NCBI GenBank assembly: GCA_900752345.1
Contig: CAADVA010000020.1
Location: forward strand, 1-14,902
Direction: 5' to 3'
Length of the DNA: 14,902 nucleotides
From: an uncultured Collinsella sp.
Lineage (GTDB): Bacteria > Actinomycetota > Coriobacteriia > Coriobacteriales > Coriobacteriaceae
Below, piece by piece: positions 1 through 7,296 of the stretch. The translations under genes were made by a program, and so were the position numbers. The notes under the pieces were generated by a model. It ran no database searches. It had not been told where the DNA came from and saw only the letters and a list, made by a program, of their open reading frames with translations. Positions within the stretch are counted from its first letter, which is position 1. Each line of letters starts with the position of its first letter.

Positions 1-49
1 CGACACCCGCTTTAGGAGAGCGGTGCTCTATCCCCTGAGCTACGGAGGC
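1..49 (-). tRNA. tRNA-Arg (anticodon CCU), partial
   Basis: Read on the minus strand, the sequence begins with the acceptor arm GCCTCCG (49-43), then a D-arm with GCTC..GAGC, and then the anticodon stem CCGCT/AGCGG (23-19 and 11-7) around the loop CTCCTAA. The anticodon is CCT at 16-14, which reads AGG arginine codons. The variable region and the 3' half (T-arm and acceptor 3' strand) lie beyond the left edge of the window, so the gene is cut by the window rather than broken. Confidence 0.9.
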
Positions 50-59
50 ATGTTGTACT

Positions 60-88
60 AGTGTAGCAGATTTACTGCATCGCAATAC
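60..88 (-). promoter_or_regulatory. candidate promoter of tRNA-Arg
   Basis: On the minus strand TACACT (65-60) sits 10 bases before the first base of the tRNA, a good position and a good match for a -10 box. The -35 is weak: GTATTG lies at 17-base spacing (88-83). The call rests mainly on the -10 box and its distance from the tRNA. Confidence 0.4.
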
Positions 89-107
89 GTCGCATGACTA
101 GACTTCG

Positions 108-176
108 AAGTTGCGGTGGAATAGTTCCTGTCTGAAGCATCTAAAGCCGTATTTAAGAACTATTTCACCGCAACTT
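108..176 (-). repeat. family A palindromic repeat, copy 1 (3' of manO)
   Basis: The arms at 108-127 and 157-176 pair over 20 bases with one G.U. The conserved arm is AGTTGCGGTGGAATAGTTC and its partner GAACTATTTCACCGCAACT. The loop of 29 bases is related to that of copy 2 (both end in ATTTA). The element starts 8 bases beyond the manO stop codon. There is no clear T-run after it, so it is not a textbook intrinsic terminator. It may act in RNA 3'-end stability or termination, or be a mobile palindrome of REP/MITE type. Confidence 0.85.
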
Positions 177-184
177 ATGAGGAG

Positions 185-583
185 CTAGTTACCTTTGTGG
201 AAGAGGTTTTTGATAACGGAGGGGATGCTCTTGGCGCCCTTGGCCGTCACATCGATAAAGTCGGGCGAACGCACGAGCTTATTCTCGTCGACGTACTTGC
301 GGACCGCGCGAAGCGTCTCTTTGTCGTCACGCGTCGAAAACGTAAAGTGACCGTTGTCCTTGGTGAAGATGGCAAAACGCGTGATCTTCTTGGTGCCGCG
401 CAAAACCTCGGCGGCAATATAGTCGACCTCGTCCCACGGGATTTGAATATAATCCTCGGGATTGCGCTCGTTATAGTACTCAAACGCCTTATTGCCCACC
501 ATCACGTTACCGTGGCTGGTAAGCCCCATCAGGCAGGTTGCCGGCGTTGCCAGATCGACCGTGCTGTTCTGAGATTGCGCCAT
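185..583 (-). CDS. manO: DUF956 family PTS-associated protein (ManO-like)
   Basis: This protein of 132 residues matches the DUF956 family, whose members are usually encoded at the end of mannose-class PTS operons in Gram-positive bacteria. The recognisable stretch is the N-terminal half, with TPATCLMGLTSHGNVMVGNK followed by an acidic aromatic segment ending in QIPWDEVDYI. No catalytic motif or membrane segment is visible, so it is probably a small cytosolic accessory or regulatory protein of the transporter. I chose the ATG at 583-581 (MAQSQNS), which has GGAGG upstream. A longer GTG start at 634 would run back into the manZ terminator hairpin. It follows manZ after 120 bases containing that hairpin, so its expression probably depends on read-through or RNA processing. 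Its molecular role is not established. Confidence 0.85.
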   Translation of the reverse strand: MAQSQNSTVDLATPATCLMGLTSHGNVMVGNKAFEYYNERNPEDYIQIPWDEVDYIAAEVLRGTKKITRFAIFTKDNGHFTFSTRDDKETLRAVRKYVDENKLVRSPDFIDVTAKGAKSIPSVIKNLFHKGN

Positions 584-600
584 ACGCGCCTCGCCCTCCA

Positions 601-647
601 ATAAAAACAATCGGACCGCATCCAGTGTACCCACCGGGTGCGGTCCG
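601..647 (-). terminator. intrinsic terminator/attenuator between manZ and manO
   Basis: The perfect 9-base arms CGGACCGCA (612-620) and TGCGGTCCG (639-647) form a GC-rich hairpin. On the minus strand it is followed by ATTGTTTTTAT (611-601). The U-tract abuts the manO Shine-Dalgarno (600-594), so the hairpin can both end most manXYZ transcripts and leave manO at a reduced, read-through level. Confidence 0.8.
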
Positions 648-703
648 TTTCAATGGATCAAAAGCCCTTGCCCAGCAACTCTCGGTCTTAAGCCGAAGCG
701 TGC

Positions 704-1624
704 TTACATGAAGCCGCAGAAGCGACCGATGATGCCGACGGCGAAGAGAGCCAGGATGATGACGATCGGGCTGACCTTCTTCTTGAGGAGCTTGCAGACC
801 AGCAGGGTCAGGCACACGGCGGCAAGGCCGGGGATGAGCTGATCGAGGTTGGCCTGAAGCGTGGTGACCTTCATCTGATCAAGGGCGGTAGCACCGACGG
901 AGTTGTACATCGTCAGCGCTTCCTTGATACCCTCAGAACCGGAGGGCAGGCTAGCCCAGTCGATAAAGGCGCCAGCAGACTGCTTGACCGTGGAGACGAT
1001 CGGGGTGAAGGAAATGGACACCCAGCGCTCGACCAGGGCACCGATGATGAACATACCCAGGATGGAAGCGCCCTCGGTGACCTTGCCCATCAGACCACCG
1101 GAGAGGTCCTTGGCGATGGAGGAGCCGACCTTGTAGCCAAACTCCTGCGTGTACCACAGGAAAGCGTAACGGATGATGTTCCACGCGAAGAAGAACAGCA
1201 ACGGACCGGCGATGCTGCCGGACAGGGCCAGGGAAGCGCCCAGAGCGCCCAGAATCGGGCGAAGGGTGAACCAGAAGACGGGGTCACCGACGCCGGCGAG
1301 CGGGCCCATCATACCGACCTTGACGCCCTGGATGGCGACATCATCGATCGGAGCACCGTTGGCGCGCTCCTCCTCGAGGGCGAGGGTAACGCCAATGACG
1401 GGGGCGGAAACATAGGGGTGGGTGTTATAGAACTCCAGGTGGCGCTTAAGAGCGGCAATCTGGTCATCCTTGCTGGTGTAGAGCTTCTTGATCGCAGGGA
1501 TCATTGCGAAGCACCAGCCGCCGTTCTGCATACGCTCGTAGTTCCACGAGCCCTGAAGGAACTGATGACGGAAGCAAACCTTCTTGCGGTCAGCCTTGGT
1601 GAGCTGAATCTTGTTCTCTGCCAT
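704..1624 (-). CDS. manZ: PTS mannose/fructose/sorbose family transporter subunit IID
   Basis: EIID is one of the two membrane subunits of mannose-class phosphotransferase permeases. With EIIC it forms the sugar channel, and the sugar is phosphorylated by EIIAB as it enters. The 306-residue product has the family N-terminus (FRHQFLQGSWNYERMQNGGW, then AMIPAIKKLY), the loop MMGPLAGVGDPVFWFTLRPI and hydrophobic segments in the C-terminal half, ending near FAVGIIGRFCGFM. Length is normal for the family. The ATG at 1624 has GGGGAG eight bases upstream and is preferred to an in-frame GTG three codons earlier that lacks this spacing. It lies 16 bases after manY and is followed by a terminator. The transported sugar cannot be deduced from the sequence. 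Confidence 0.95.
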   Translation of the reverse strand: MAENKIQLTKADRKKVCFRHQFLQGSWNYERMQNGGWCFAMIPAIKKLYTSKDDQIAALKRHLEFYNTHPYVSAPVIGVTLALEEERANGAPIDDVAIQGVKVGMMGPLAGVGDPVFWFTLRPILGALGASLALSGSIAGPLLFFFAWNIIRYAFLWYTQEFGYKVGSSIAKDLSGGLMGKVTEGASILGMFIIGALVERWVSISFTPIVSTVKQSAGAFIDWASLPSGSEGIKEALTMYNSVGATALDQMKVTTLQANLDQLIPGLAAVCLTLLVCKLLKKKVSPIVIILALFAVGIIGRFCGFM

Positions 1625-1640
1625 ATGTATCACTCCCCTC

Positions 1641-2459
1641 CTACTCGTAATCGTTCAGAATGTCGCCGAGCGGGTCGCCGGAGCCACCGCCCATGCCGCC
1701 ACCCTGCTTGGCCAGATCCTTAAGGCCAAGGTAGATGAGGGCAAGGGAGATGCCGATGAGGCCAAGGGCGATCAGCGTGAGCTGAGGGATGGCAGCAAGG
1801 ACAAAGCCGAGGATGAAGAACGGCCAGGTCTCCTTGGTGGCCATCATGTTGATGACCATGGCGTAACCGACGGAGGCGACCATGCCGCCGCCGACAGCCA
1901 TGCCGCCGGACAGCCAGTCGGGCATAGCGTTAAGCGCGTTGGTAACGGCCTCGGCCGGGATGACGCACAGAAGCACTGCCGGGATGGCGATACGAAGGCC
2001 CTGCATGAGGATGGCAGCATACTGCCAGCGCTCGATGCCGGAGAAGTCGCCCTTCTCGGCGCAACCGTCCATGGCGTGAGCGATAGCGGTAGCAATGGTA
2101 CGGCAGATCATGGTCAGGAACAGACCAGCGACCGACAGCGGGACGGCGACGGCGATGGCCGCGGTAACGGCCTTGGCCGAATCAGTGGCGCCGCCGTTGA
2201 GGGCGAGCACCATGATGATCGAAGAAGCGACCGAGGCCAGAGCGGCGTCAGGCGCGACGGCGGCGCCGACGTTAGCCCAGCCAAGGGCCATCATCTGGAG
2301 CGAACCGCCCAGGAGGATGCCCTCCTGAAGGTGACCGGTTACGAGACCGATAAGCGTGCATGCCACGAGCGGCTGATGGAACTGGAACTCATCCAGAATG
2401 CCTTCCATACCGGCAAGCAACGCGACAATCGCAACAAGCAGAATAGTGATTGCAGACAT
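1641..2459 (-). CDS. manY: PTS mannose/fructose/sorbose family transporter subunit IIC
   Basis: This 272-residue polytopic membrane protein is the EIIC subunit that carries the sugar-binding part of the permease. Recognisable family features are the start MSAITILLVAIVALLAGMEG, the segment QFHQPLVACTLIGLVTGHLQ, and the motif GGSLQMMALGWANVGAAVAPD. Several long hydrophobic helices follow. The C-terminus is a soluble glycine-rich tail (GGGMGGGSGDPLGDILNDYE), which I do not regard as part of the membrane core. The ATG at 2459 is preceded by AAGGAGGG at eight bases. It lies 18 bases after manX and 16 before manZ, and the three are clearly co-transcribed. Confidence 0.95.
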   Translation of the reverse strand: MSAITILLVAIVALLAGMEGILDEFQFHQPLVACTLIGLVTGHLQEGILLGGSLQMMALGWANVGAAVAPDAALASVASSIIMVLALNGGATDSAKAVTAAIAVAVPLSVAGLFLTMICRTIATAIAHAMDGCAEKGDFSGIERWQYAAILMQGLRIAIPAVLLCVIPAEAVTNALNAMPDWLSGGMAVGGGMVASVGYAMVINMMATKETWPFFILGFVLAAIPQLTLIALGLIGISLALIYLGLKDLAKQGGGMGGGSGDPLGDILNDYE

Positions 2460-2477
2460 GTATCGGACCCTCCTTTA

Positions 2478-3467
2478 CTATGCTTGAGCGGCCAGTTCGG
2501 CCTTAGCTTTCTTCAACATGGCGTCGAGATCCTCAGAGGAATCCGAAGGAACCTTGCGGACCTCGAACTTGACGCCCTTGGCCTTGAGGGCCTCGAGAGT
2601 CTTGACGTCGTCATCGCCCATGGCGACGGCGTTGGTGACGACGACCTTGCCCTTGGAGTGAGCCATGGAACCGATGTTGACTTCCTTGATGTCGACGCCG
2701 GCCTCGATGGCCTTGAGCAGATCCTGCGGGTTCTCAAAGAGCAGCATGGCCTTGGTGTCACCAAAGCGTGTGTCCTTGACGACCTCGGCCATCTTCTTGA
2801 TGGGCACGACGTTGGCATGGACTCCCGGAGGGGCAGCCTGCTCGATCATGGTCTTGCGGAGCTCGTCGTGAGCAACGCCGTCGGAAACCACGATGATGCG
2901 GTTGGGGTTGATCTGCTTGGTCCACGTGGTGGCCACCTGACCATGCAGCAGACGGGTGTCGATACGGACGTGGGCAATCTTGATGTGCCCGTCGCCGATG
3001 ACCGTTCCCGGAGGGATAGCGCCTGCAGGAGCAGCGGCGGCCGCAGCCGGCTTCTTCTCCTCGGGCTCCAGAGACTCGGGCTTGACGCGCACGCCAGCCT
3101 TAGCCTCAGTCACGAGATGTTTTGCGATCGCATGTGCAGTGTTCTTTGCGTCAAAGCGCTGCGAATATGCCTCGATGAGCATAGGCAGGTTGACACCGGT
3201 GACGATAGCCCAGGAATCGTGGCCCTCGATGAGTCCGCTGATCTGGTTGAACGGCGTGCCGCCCCACAGATCAACGAGGAAGAGCACCTGCTCCTGGTCC
3301 TCGAAGGAAGCGATTGCTTCCTCGACCTTGGCACGGAAGTCGTCGGGGCCCATGCTCGGCTCGAGCGAGACCACGGCAACAGACGGCTGATCGCCAAAGA
3401 CCATCGAGCCCGTCTGCTTGATTCCAGCTGCCAAGTCCCCATGGCTAGCAAGAACAATACTTACCAT
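2478..3467 (-). CDS. manX: PTS mannose family fused EIIAB component
   Basis: A fused cytoplasmic phosphotransfer protein of 329 residues. The EIIA domain (about 1-120) receives phosphate from HPr on the His of VLASHGDLA (residue 9), and the EIIB domain (about 160-329) carries it on the His of RIDTRLLHGQVATTW (residue 175) before passing it to the sugar. Between them lies a flexible Glu/Lys then Ala/Pro linker (about 130-157). Both active histidines are present, so the protein looks functional. GTG at 3470 and ATG at 3467 are both possible. AGGAGG lies 4 bases from the GTG but 7 from the ATG, so I use the ATG. It is the first gene of the manXYZ-manO operon, and a promoter is visible about 70 bases upstream. 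Specificity could be mannose, glucose, fructose, sorbose or an amino sugar. Confidence 0.95.
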   Translation of the reverse strand: MVSIVLASHGDLAAGIKQTGSMVFGDQPSVAVVSLEPSMGPDDFRAKVEEAIASFEDQEQVLFLVDLWGGTPFNQISGLIEGHDSWAIVTGVNLPMLIEAYSQRFDAKNTAHAIAKHLVTEAKAGVRVKPESLEPEEKKPAAAAAAPAGAIPPGTVIGDGHIKIAHVRIDTRLLHGQVATTWTKQINPNRIIVVSDGVAHDELRKTMIEQAAPPGVHANVVPIKKMAEVVKDTRFGDTKAMLLFENPQDLLKAIEAGVDIKEVNIGSMAHSKGKVVVTNAVAMGDDDVKTLEALKAKGVKFEVRKVPSDSSEDLDAMLKKAKAELAAQA

Positions 3468-3537
3468 CACATAACCTCCTTTTTGTCTACGTAATTCCTA
3501 CACGACATGAAAGGAGTATAGCTGTTTGGTTTGTGGA

Positions 3538-3566
3538 ATTATAGCTAAATTCGTAAAAGGTTGCAT
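3538..3566 (-). promoter_or_regulatory. candidate promoter of the man PTS operon
   Basis: On the minus strand there is a perfect -10 box TATAAT (3543-3538). The hexamer at 17-base spacing (3566-3561) is ATGCAA, a poor -35. A strong -10 with a weak -35 fits an activator-dependent promoter. The predicted start near 3531 would give a leader of about 64 bases before the manX ATG. I see no sigma-54 type element (TGGCAC-N5-TTGCA). Confidence 0.55.
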
Positions 3567-3568
3567 TA

Positions 3569-3755
3569 TTTGTTTAAACGTCTAAGTTTGTTACAAATTG
3601 ATTACGTCGCTGTTTTTCGACTCATTACCCGCCAAAGCGTCGCTCATCAAGCCATGTATTTTACAGACACAAGCATGCTGTTCATTAATATCGGTTTTAA
3701 ACAAGTGCGAATGCGCTCGTACTGCCACTATTTTGTTTAAACGGACATGGCTTGA
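3569..3755. promoter_or_regulatory. repeated TTTGTTTAAACG sites upstream of manX
   Basis: Upstream of manX there is an AT-richer, gene-free stretch (3468-3871). TTTGTTTAAACG occurs exactly at 3569-3580 and again at 3732-3743, and its core TTTAAACAA occurs inverted at 3696-3704. The first copy would be centred near -43 of the predicted manX promoter. The same stretch has an 11-base inverted repeat, TCAAGCCATGT (3647-3657) with ACATGGCTTGA (3745-3755). The sites could bind a regulator of the PTS operon; its identity is unknown and no regulator gene is adjacent. A 65-codon plus-strand ORF here is not supported as a gene. Confidence 0.45.
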
Positions 3756-3793
3756 CTATTTTCATGACTTATGGTTACGAAACCACTCAAAAT

Positions 3794-3860
3794 AGTTGCG
3801 GTGGAATAGTTCTTGTTTAAGAGCCAGAAGGCTGGATTTAGGAACTATTTCACCGCAACT
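3794..3860 (-). repeat. family A palindromic repeat, copy 2 (3' of hypA)
   Basis: The arms at 3794-3812 and 3842-3860 are AGTTGCGGTGGAATAGTTC and GAACTATTTCACCGCAACT, the same as copy 1. The 29-base loop holds a small inner hairpin, AGCC-agaa-GGCT. The element begins 11 bases beyond the hypA stop codon, and its outer right border (CAACTTAT) is shared with the other two copies. Confidence 0.88.
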
Positions 3861-3871
3861 TATAGGGAATC

Positions 3872-4300
3872 CTAGGCGATGTGGAGGGGGTTGGCGGCGT
3901 CGACGGCGTCGGGGACGTCGGAAGGGCCGTCGGGGACAGCGTCTGCCGGGTCCTCGTCGGGGGTCTCGATCTGCTTGATCATGACCTCCTGACCCTGCAG
4001 CAGGTATGTCTCGCCGCTACCGCAATGGGGACAGGTCTTGCCGTGCTCGACCGTCGCGTAGTCGCGGCCGCACGCCTTGCAATGCGTCACGGCCTCGACG
4101 GGCTCCACAATAAGCTCCGCGCCCTGCGCGATGGGCTTTTTATCTGCCGCCCAGCGCCAAGCGTCGAGCAGCAAGTCGGGAACGACGCCCGAGACCTCGC
4201 CCAACAGCAACGTCACGCTCGAAACGCGACTCACGCCATTGGCGCTCGCCACGTTCTCGACATCGCGAATGATGTGATAGACGATTCCCAATTCATGCAC
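3872..4300 (-). CDS. hypA: HypA-like hydrogenase maturation nickel metallochaperone
   Basis: HypA delivers nickel to [NiFe]-hydrogenase (and in some bacteria urease) precursors together with HypB. The 142-residue product starts MHELGIVYHI, with the nickel-binding Met-His-Glu terminus, and has a zinc site of two CxxC pairs (C74/C77 and C90/C93). The HypA core ends near residue 111. A Pro/Asp/Ala-rich tail of about 30 residues follows (IETPDEDPADAVPDGPSDVP onward), which is longer than the usual 110-120 residue family length. The start is GTG at 4300 with GGAGG five bases upstream; the MHE terminus supports it. It lies only 30 bases downstream of the iron-sulfur flavoprotein gene and is probably co-transcribed with it. 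No hypB or hydrogenase gene is in the window. Confidence 0.9.
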   Translation of the reverse strand: MHELGIVYHIIRDVENVASANGVSRVSSVTLLLGEVSGVVPDLLLDAWRWAADKKPIAQGAELIVEPVEAVTHCKACGRDYATVEHGKTCPHCGSGETYLLQGQEVMIKQIETPDEDPADAVPDGPSDVPDAVDAANPLHIA

Positions 4301-4330
4301 TTTTTCCTCCGCCGTTCCCGTTATGACTAC

Positions 4331-7108
4331 TTACTTGCGACCGAACTTAATCTTGATGGCGCGTTTCAAAGCATACTTGCCCAGGCTTGGGAGCTTTTGC
4401 TCGTATTTGACCATCGTGGAGCACTCGGGACGGTCGCGATCCAGGTGGATGGCATCGAACGCACACTTGGTAGTGCACAGACCGCAGCCGATGCACTTGT
4501 TGGGGTCGACGATCGAGGCACCGCAACCCAGGCAGCGGGCGGTCTCGGCGCGCACCTGCTCCTCGGTAAAGGTCTCGACGTACTCGCTAAACGGCGCGGC
4601 CTTCTCGCGCTCGCGGTCGACATGCGCCACCTCGCGGCTCGCGTTGTCGGAGCTCTCGATCACGACATCGTCGCGGGCGAGCGCGGTGTAGCGGCGCTGA
4701 TTGCGGCCGATGGTGAGCGTGGAGCCCGGCTGCACAAAGCGATGGATGGACACGGCGGCCTCGTGACCGGCGGCGATGGCATCGATGGCAAAGCTCGGGC
4801 CGGTGTAGACGTCTCCGCCCACAAAGATGTCGGGCTCAGCGGTCTGATAGGTCTGAGGATCGGCAAGGGCGCCCTGGCCGCGGCCAAGCTCCACCTTGGA
4901 GCCAGCCAGCAGATCGCCCCACACGATGGACTGGCCGATCGACATAACGACACGGTCGGCATCGACACGGCGCAGATCGTTCTCGTCGTACTCGGGCGCA
5001 AAACGGCCCTCGTCGTCAAAGACACGCGTGCAACGCTTGAAGGTGATACCGCACACACGACCGGCCTCGTCCAGGTGAACCTCCTTGGGGCCCCAGCCGC
5101 AACTGATGTGGGCGCCGTCCTCAACAGCCTCGCGACGCTCCTCCTCGCTAGCGGGCATCTGGGCCTCGCTCTCCAGGCAGAACATCTCAACGTGCTCGGA
5201 ACCCAAACGGCAGGCGTTGCGCGCGACGTCGATAGCCACGTTGCCGCCGCCCACCACGATGGTGCGGCCGGGCAGCGCATCGATCTTGCCACTGTTGACC
5301 TCACGCAAAAAGTCAACGGCCACGGTCACGTCCTCGGCATCCTCACCTGGAATACCGGCGAGGCGGCCGCCCTGGCAGCCGATGGCAACATAAAAGGCCT
5401 TAAAGCCCTGCTCACGCAGCTCGTCGAGCGTCACGTCGCGACCGACCTCCACGCCATAGCGGAACTCGGCACCCATCAGGCGAATGATCTCGACCTCGGC
5501 CTCGACAACATCCTTCTGCAGCTTAAAGCTGGGAATGCCATAGGTGAGCATGCCGCCCGGGCGCTCGTTCTTCTCGAACACGACGGGCTTGTAGCCCTTC
5601 TCGGCCAGATAGAAGGCACAGGACAGACCGGCCGGGCCGGCACCGATGATGGCGATCTTCTGATCGAAGCCGCCGGCACGCGTCGGGGTCACCACGGGTG
5701 GGACATAGCGGGTCGCGGCATCAAGATCGCGCTGGGCGATGAACTTCTTGACCTCGTCGATAGCCACGGCGGCGTCCACACGGCCGCGGGTGCAAGCATC
5801 CTCACAGCGGCGGTTGCACACGCGGCCGCAGATAGCGGGCAGCGGGTTCTCGCGCTTGATGAGCGCCAGCGCCTCGTCATAGCGGCCCTGTGCCGCAAGC
5901 TTCAGATAGCCCTGAACGGCAACGTGCGCGGGGCAAGCCGTCTTGCAGGGCGCGGTGCCGGACTCGTGCGTCTCGATACGGTTATCGTTGCGGTAGTTGG
6001 GCGACCACTTGGTGTGGTCCCACTTGGTGGCATCGGGCAGCTCCTGGCGCGGATACTCGGGCACCTGTCCGCCGGCCTTTTTGCTGAAGAGCTTCTGGCC
6101 GAGCTTGGCGGCGCCGGCCGGGCACACTTCAACGCAGCGACCGCAGGCCACACACTTGTCCTTCTCGACCTTGGCGACATAGGCCGAGCGCGAAAGATTG
6201 GGCGTGTTGAACAGCTGCGAGGTGCGCAGGGCGTAGCACACGTTGACGTTGCAGTTGCAGATGGCGAAGATCTTGTTCTCGCCGTCGATATTGGTGATCT
6301 GGTGCACAAAGCCGTTGTCCTCGGCCTGGCGCAAAATGTCGTAGACCTCCTCGCGCGTCACATAGTGGCCGCGGTCGGTCTCGACCACGTAGTCGGCCAT
6401 ATCGCCCACGGCAATGCACCAGTCGGCGGGGTCGTCGGCGCAACCCTCGCCCATCACGCGACGGCTCGCGCGGCAGCTGCAGGTGCTGGCGGCATACTTC
6501 CCCTCGTATTTGTCGAGCCAATGCTCGATATGCTCGATCGGCACCGAGGTGCTCGCGGCGTCGATGGCCTTCTCGACTGGAATGACGTGCATGCCGATAC
6601 CGGCGCCTCCGGGCGGCACCATCGGCGTGGCCTTGGACAGCGGTCCCTTGGACGCCTGCTCAAAGAACTTGGCGTAGACCGGGTGCTCTTCGAGCTGGCT
6701 CACGCGCATGTTGAGGAACTCGGCGGAACCCGGTACCAGCATGGGCAGCACCCACTGCTTGGCGCGCTCGGGATTTTCCCAGTTGTACTCGAGCAGACCC
6801 GTGTAGCTCATGTCGTCGAGCATCTTCTCGATCTGAGCCTCGGGCATGCCGGTGAGCTTGACCATCTCGGGCAGCGTGTAGGGACGGCGCATCTTCATCT
6901 TGCAGAGCACTTCGGCCTGCTCGTCAGTCGCGGCCTCGGCAAACGACCAGTACTCGTAGCCCAGCAGCTCGTCGCGATGCAGCAGTCGGTTGGTGCAATG
7001 CTCGCACAGCTTGACAATGGCCTCGCGCGGATGCTCCGGCAGCGGCGGCACGAACTCCGAACCGATATCGGGCTCGGTGTAGCTAATTCCCGGTCCGTTG
7101 AGAATCAT
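4331..7108 (-). CDS. multi-cluster Fe-S / FAD NAD(P)H-dependent oxidoreductase (GltD-like core)
   Basis: This large soluble redox protein of 925 residues probably moves electrons between NAD(P)H and an unknown partner. Residues 1-300 form an unusual N-terminal region with a winged-helix-like part (about 75-110) and Cys groups at C35/C38, C210/C212/C223/C231 and C284/C286/C291. A ferredoxin motif follows, CVACGRCVEVCP (C319-C329). Residues 380-800 resemble the glutamate synthase small subunit: Fe-S cysteines C388, C392, C427, C431, C435 and C439, an FAD site GAGPAG (489-494), and a pyridine-nucleotide site GGGNVAIDVAR (620-630). The C-terminus has a further ferredoxin site, CIGCGLCTTKC (C872-C882), with C859/C862 before it. 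The ATG at 7108 follows GAAGGGA; an upstream extension to 7207 would cross the operator region. It is transcribed away from tetR and followed by hypA. Its substrate is unknown; it is not a normal GltD because no GltB is present. Confidence 0.85.
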   Translation of the reverse strand: MILNGPGISYTEPDIGSEFVPPLPEHPREAIVKLCEHCTNRLLHRDELLGYEYWSFAEAATDEQAEVLCKMKMRRPYTLPEMVKLTGMPEAQIEKMLDDMSYTGLLEYNWENPERAKQWVLPMLVPGSAEFLNMRVSQLEEHPVYAKFFEQASKGPLSKATPMVPPGGAGIGMHVIPVEKAIDAASTSVPIEHIEHWLDKYEGKYAASTCSCRASRRVMGEGCADDPADWCIAVGDMADYVVETDRGHYVTREEVYDILRQAEDNGFVHQITNIDGENKIFAICNCNVNVCYALRTSQLFNTPNLSRSAYVAKVEKDKCVACGRCVEVCPAGAAKLGQKLFSKKAGGQVPEYPRQELPDATKWDHTKWSPNYRNDNRIETHESGTAPCKTACPAHVAVQGYLKLAAQGRYDEALALIKRENPLPAICGRVCNRRCEDACTRGRVDAAVAIDEVKKFIAQRDLDAATRYVPPVVTPTRAGGFDQKIAIIGAGPAGLSCAFYLAEKGYKPVVFEKNERPGGMLTYGIPSFKLQKDVVEAEVEIIRLMGAEFRYGVEVGRDVTLDELREQGFKAFYVAIGCQGGRLAGIPGEDAEDVTVAVDFLREVNSGKIDALPGRTIVVGGGNVAIDVARNACRLGSEHVEMFCLESEAQMPASEEERREAVEDGAHISCGWGPKEVHLDEAGRVCGITFKRCTRVFDDEGRFAPEYDENDLRRVDADRVVMSIGQSIVWGDLLAGSKVELGRGQGALADPQTYQTAEPDIFVGGDVYTGPSFAIDAIAAGHEAAVSIHRFVQPGSTLTIGRNQRRYTALARDDVVIESSDNASREVAHVDREREKAAPFSEYVETFTEEQVRAETARCLGCGASIVDPNKCIGCGLCTTKCAFDAIHLDRDRPECSTMVKYEQKLPSLGKYALKRAIKIKFGRK

Positions 7109-7200
7109 GGTTGTCCCTTCTCTTACCACAGCCCGGCGAGACCGCGGCGCCCCTCTTTTTTGCAGGCCGGGCATGGCCCCATGCCGTTCACCCGCCATTG

Positions 7201-7238
7201 TTGACATTGTGTCAAAAATAGTATTGACGAACCGTCAA
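7201..7238. promoter_or_regulatory. paired TTGAC-N5-GTCAA operators (likely TetR sites)
   Basis: Two perfect 15-base dyads of the form TTGAC-N5-GTCAA lie at 7201-7215 and 7224-7238, with 23 bases between equivalent positions. A weaker related sequence (CGAACGGTCAG) follows at about 7259-7269. They sit in the 188-base region between the divergent oxidoreductase and TetR genes, as expected for a TetR repressor controlling both directions and itself. TTGAC arms also resemble -35 boxes, so binding would probably overlap the promoters. I could not fix either promoter with confidence. Confidence 0.7.
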
Positions 7239-7296
7239 CAATATTCAAGACTGTTAGGCGAACGGTCAGGCAAAAGAGGATGAAAGGCGGCAAAAC

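Noticed and set aside
1611..3494. Plus-strand open frame of 627 codons opposite the man operon
   Set aside because: It spans three minus-strand genes with clear PTS signatures and reads like biased antisense sequence.
3468..3600. Sigma-54 promoter and LevR-type control of the PTS operon
   Set aside because: No TGGCAC-N5-TTGCA element is visible upstream of manX, and there is no LevR-like gene in the window. A standard TATAAT box fits better.
3598..3795. Plus-strand ORF of 65 codons in the region upstream of manX
   Set aside because: It has no Shine-Dalgarno, lies in AT-rich regulatory sequence, runs over the repeated sites into family A copy 2, and has no family resemblance.
3881..7204. Very long plus-strand open frame (over 1100 codons) opposite the flavoprotein and hypA
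   Set aside because: It is an antisense shadow caused by GC-biased third codon positions. It has no recognisable domain, while the minus strand has clear Fe-S, FAD and HypA motifs.
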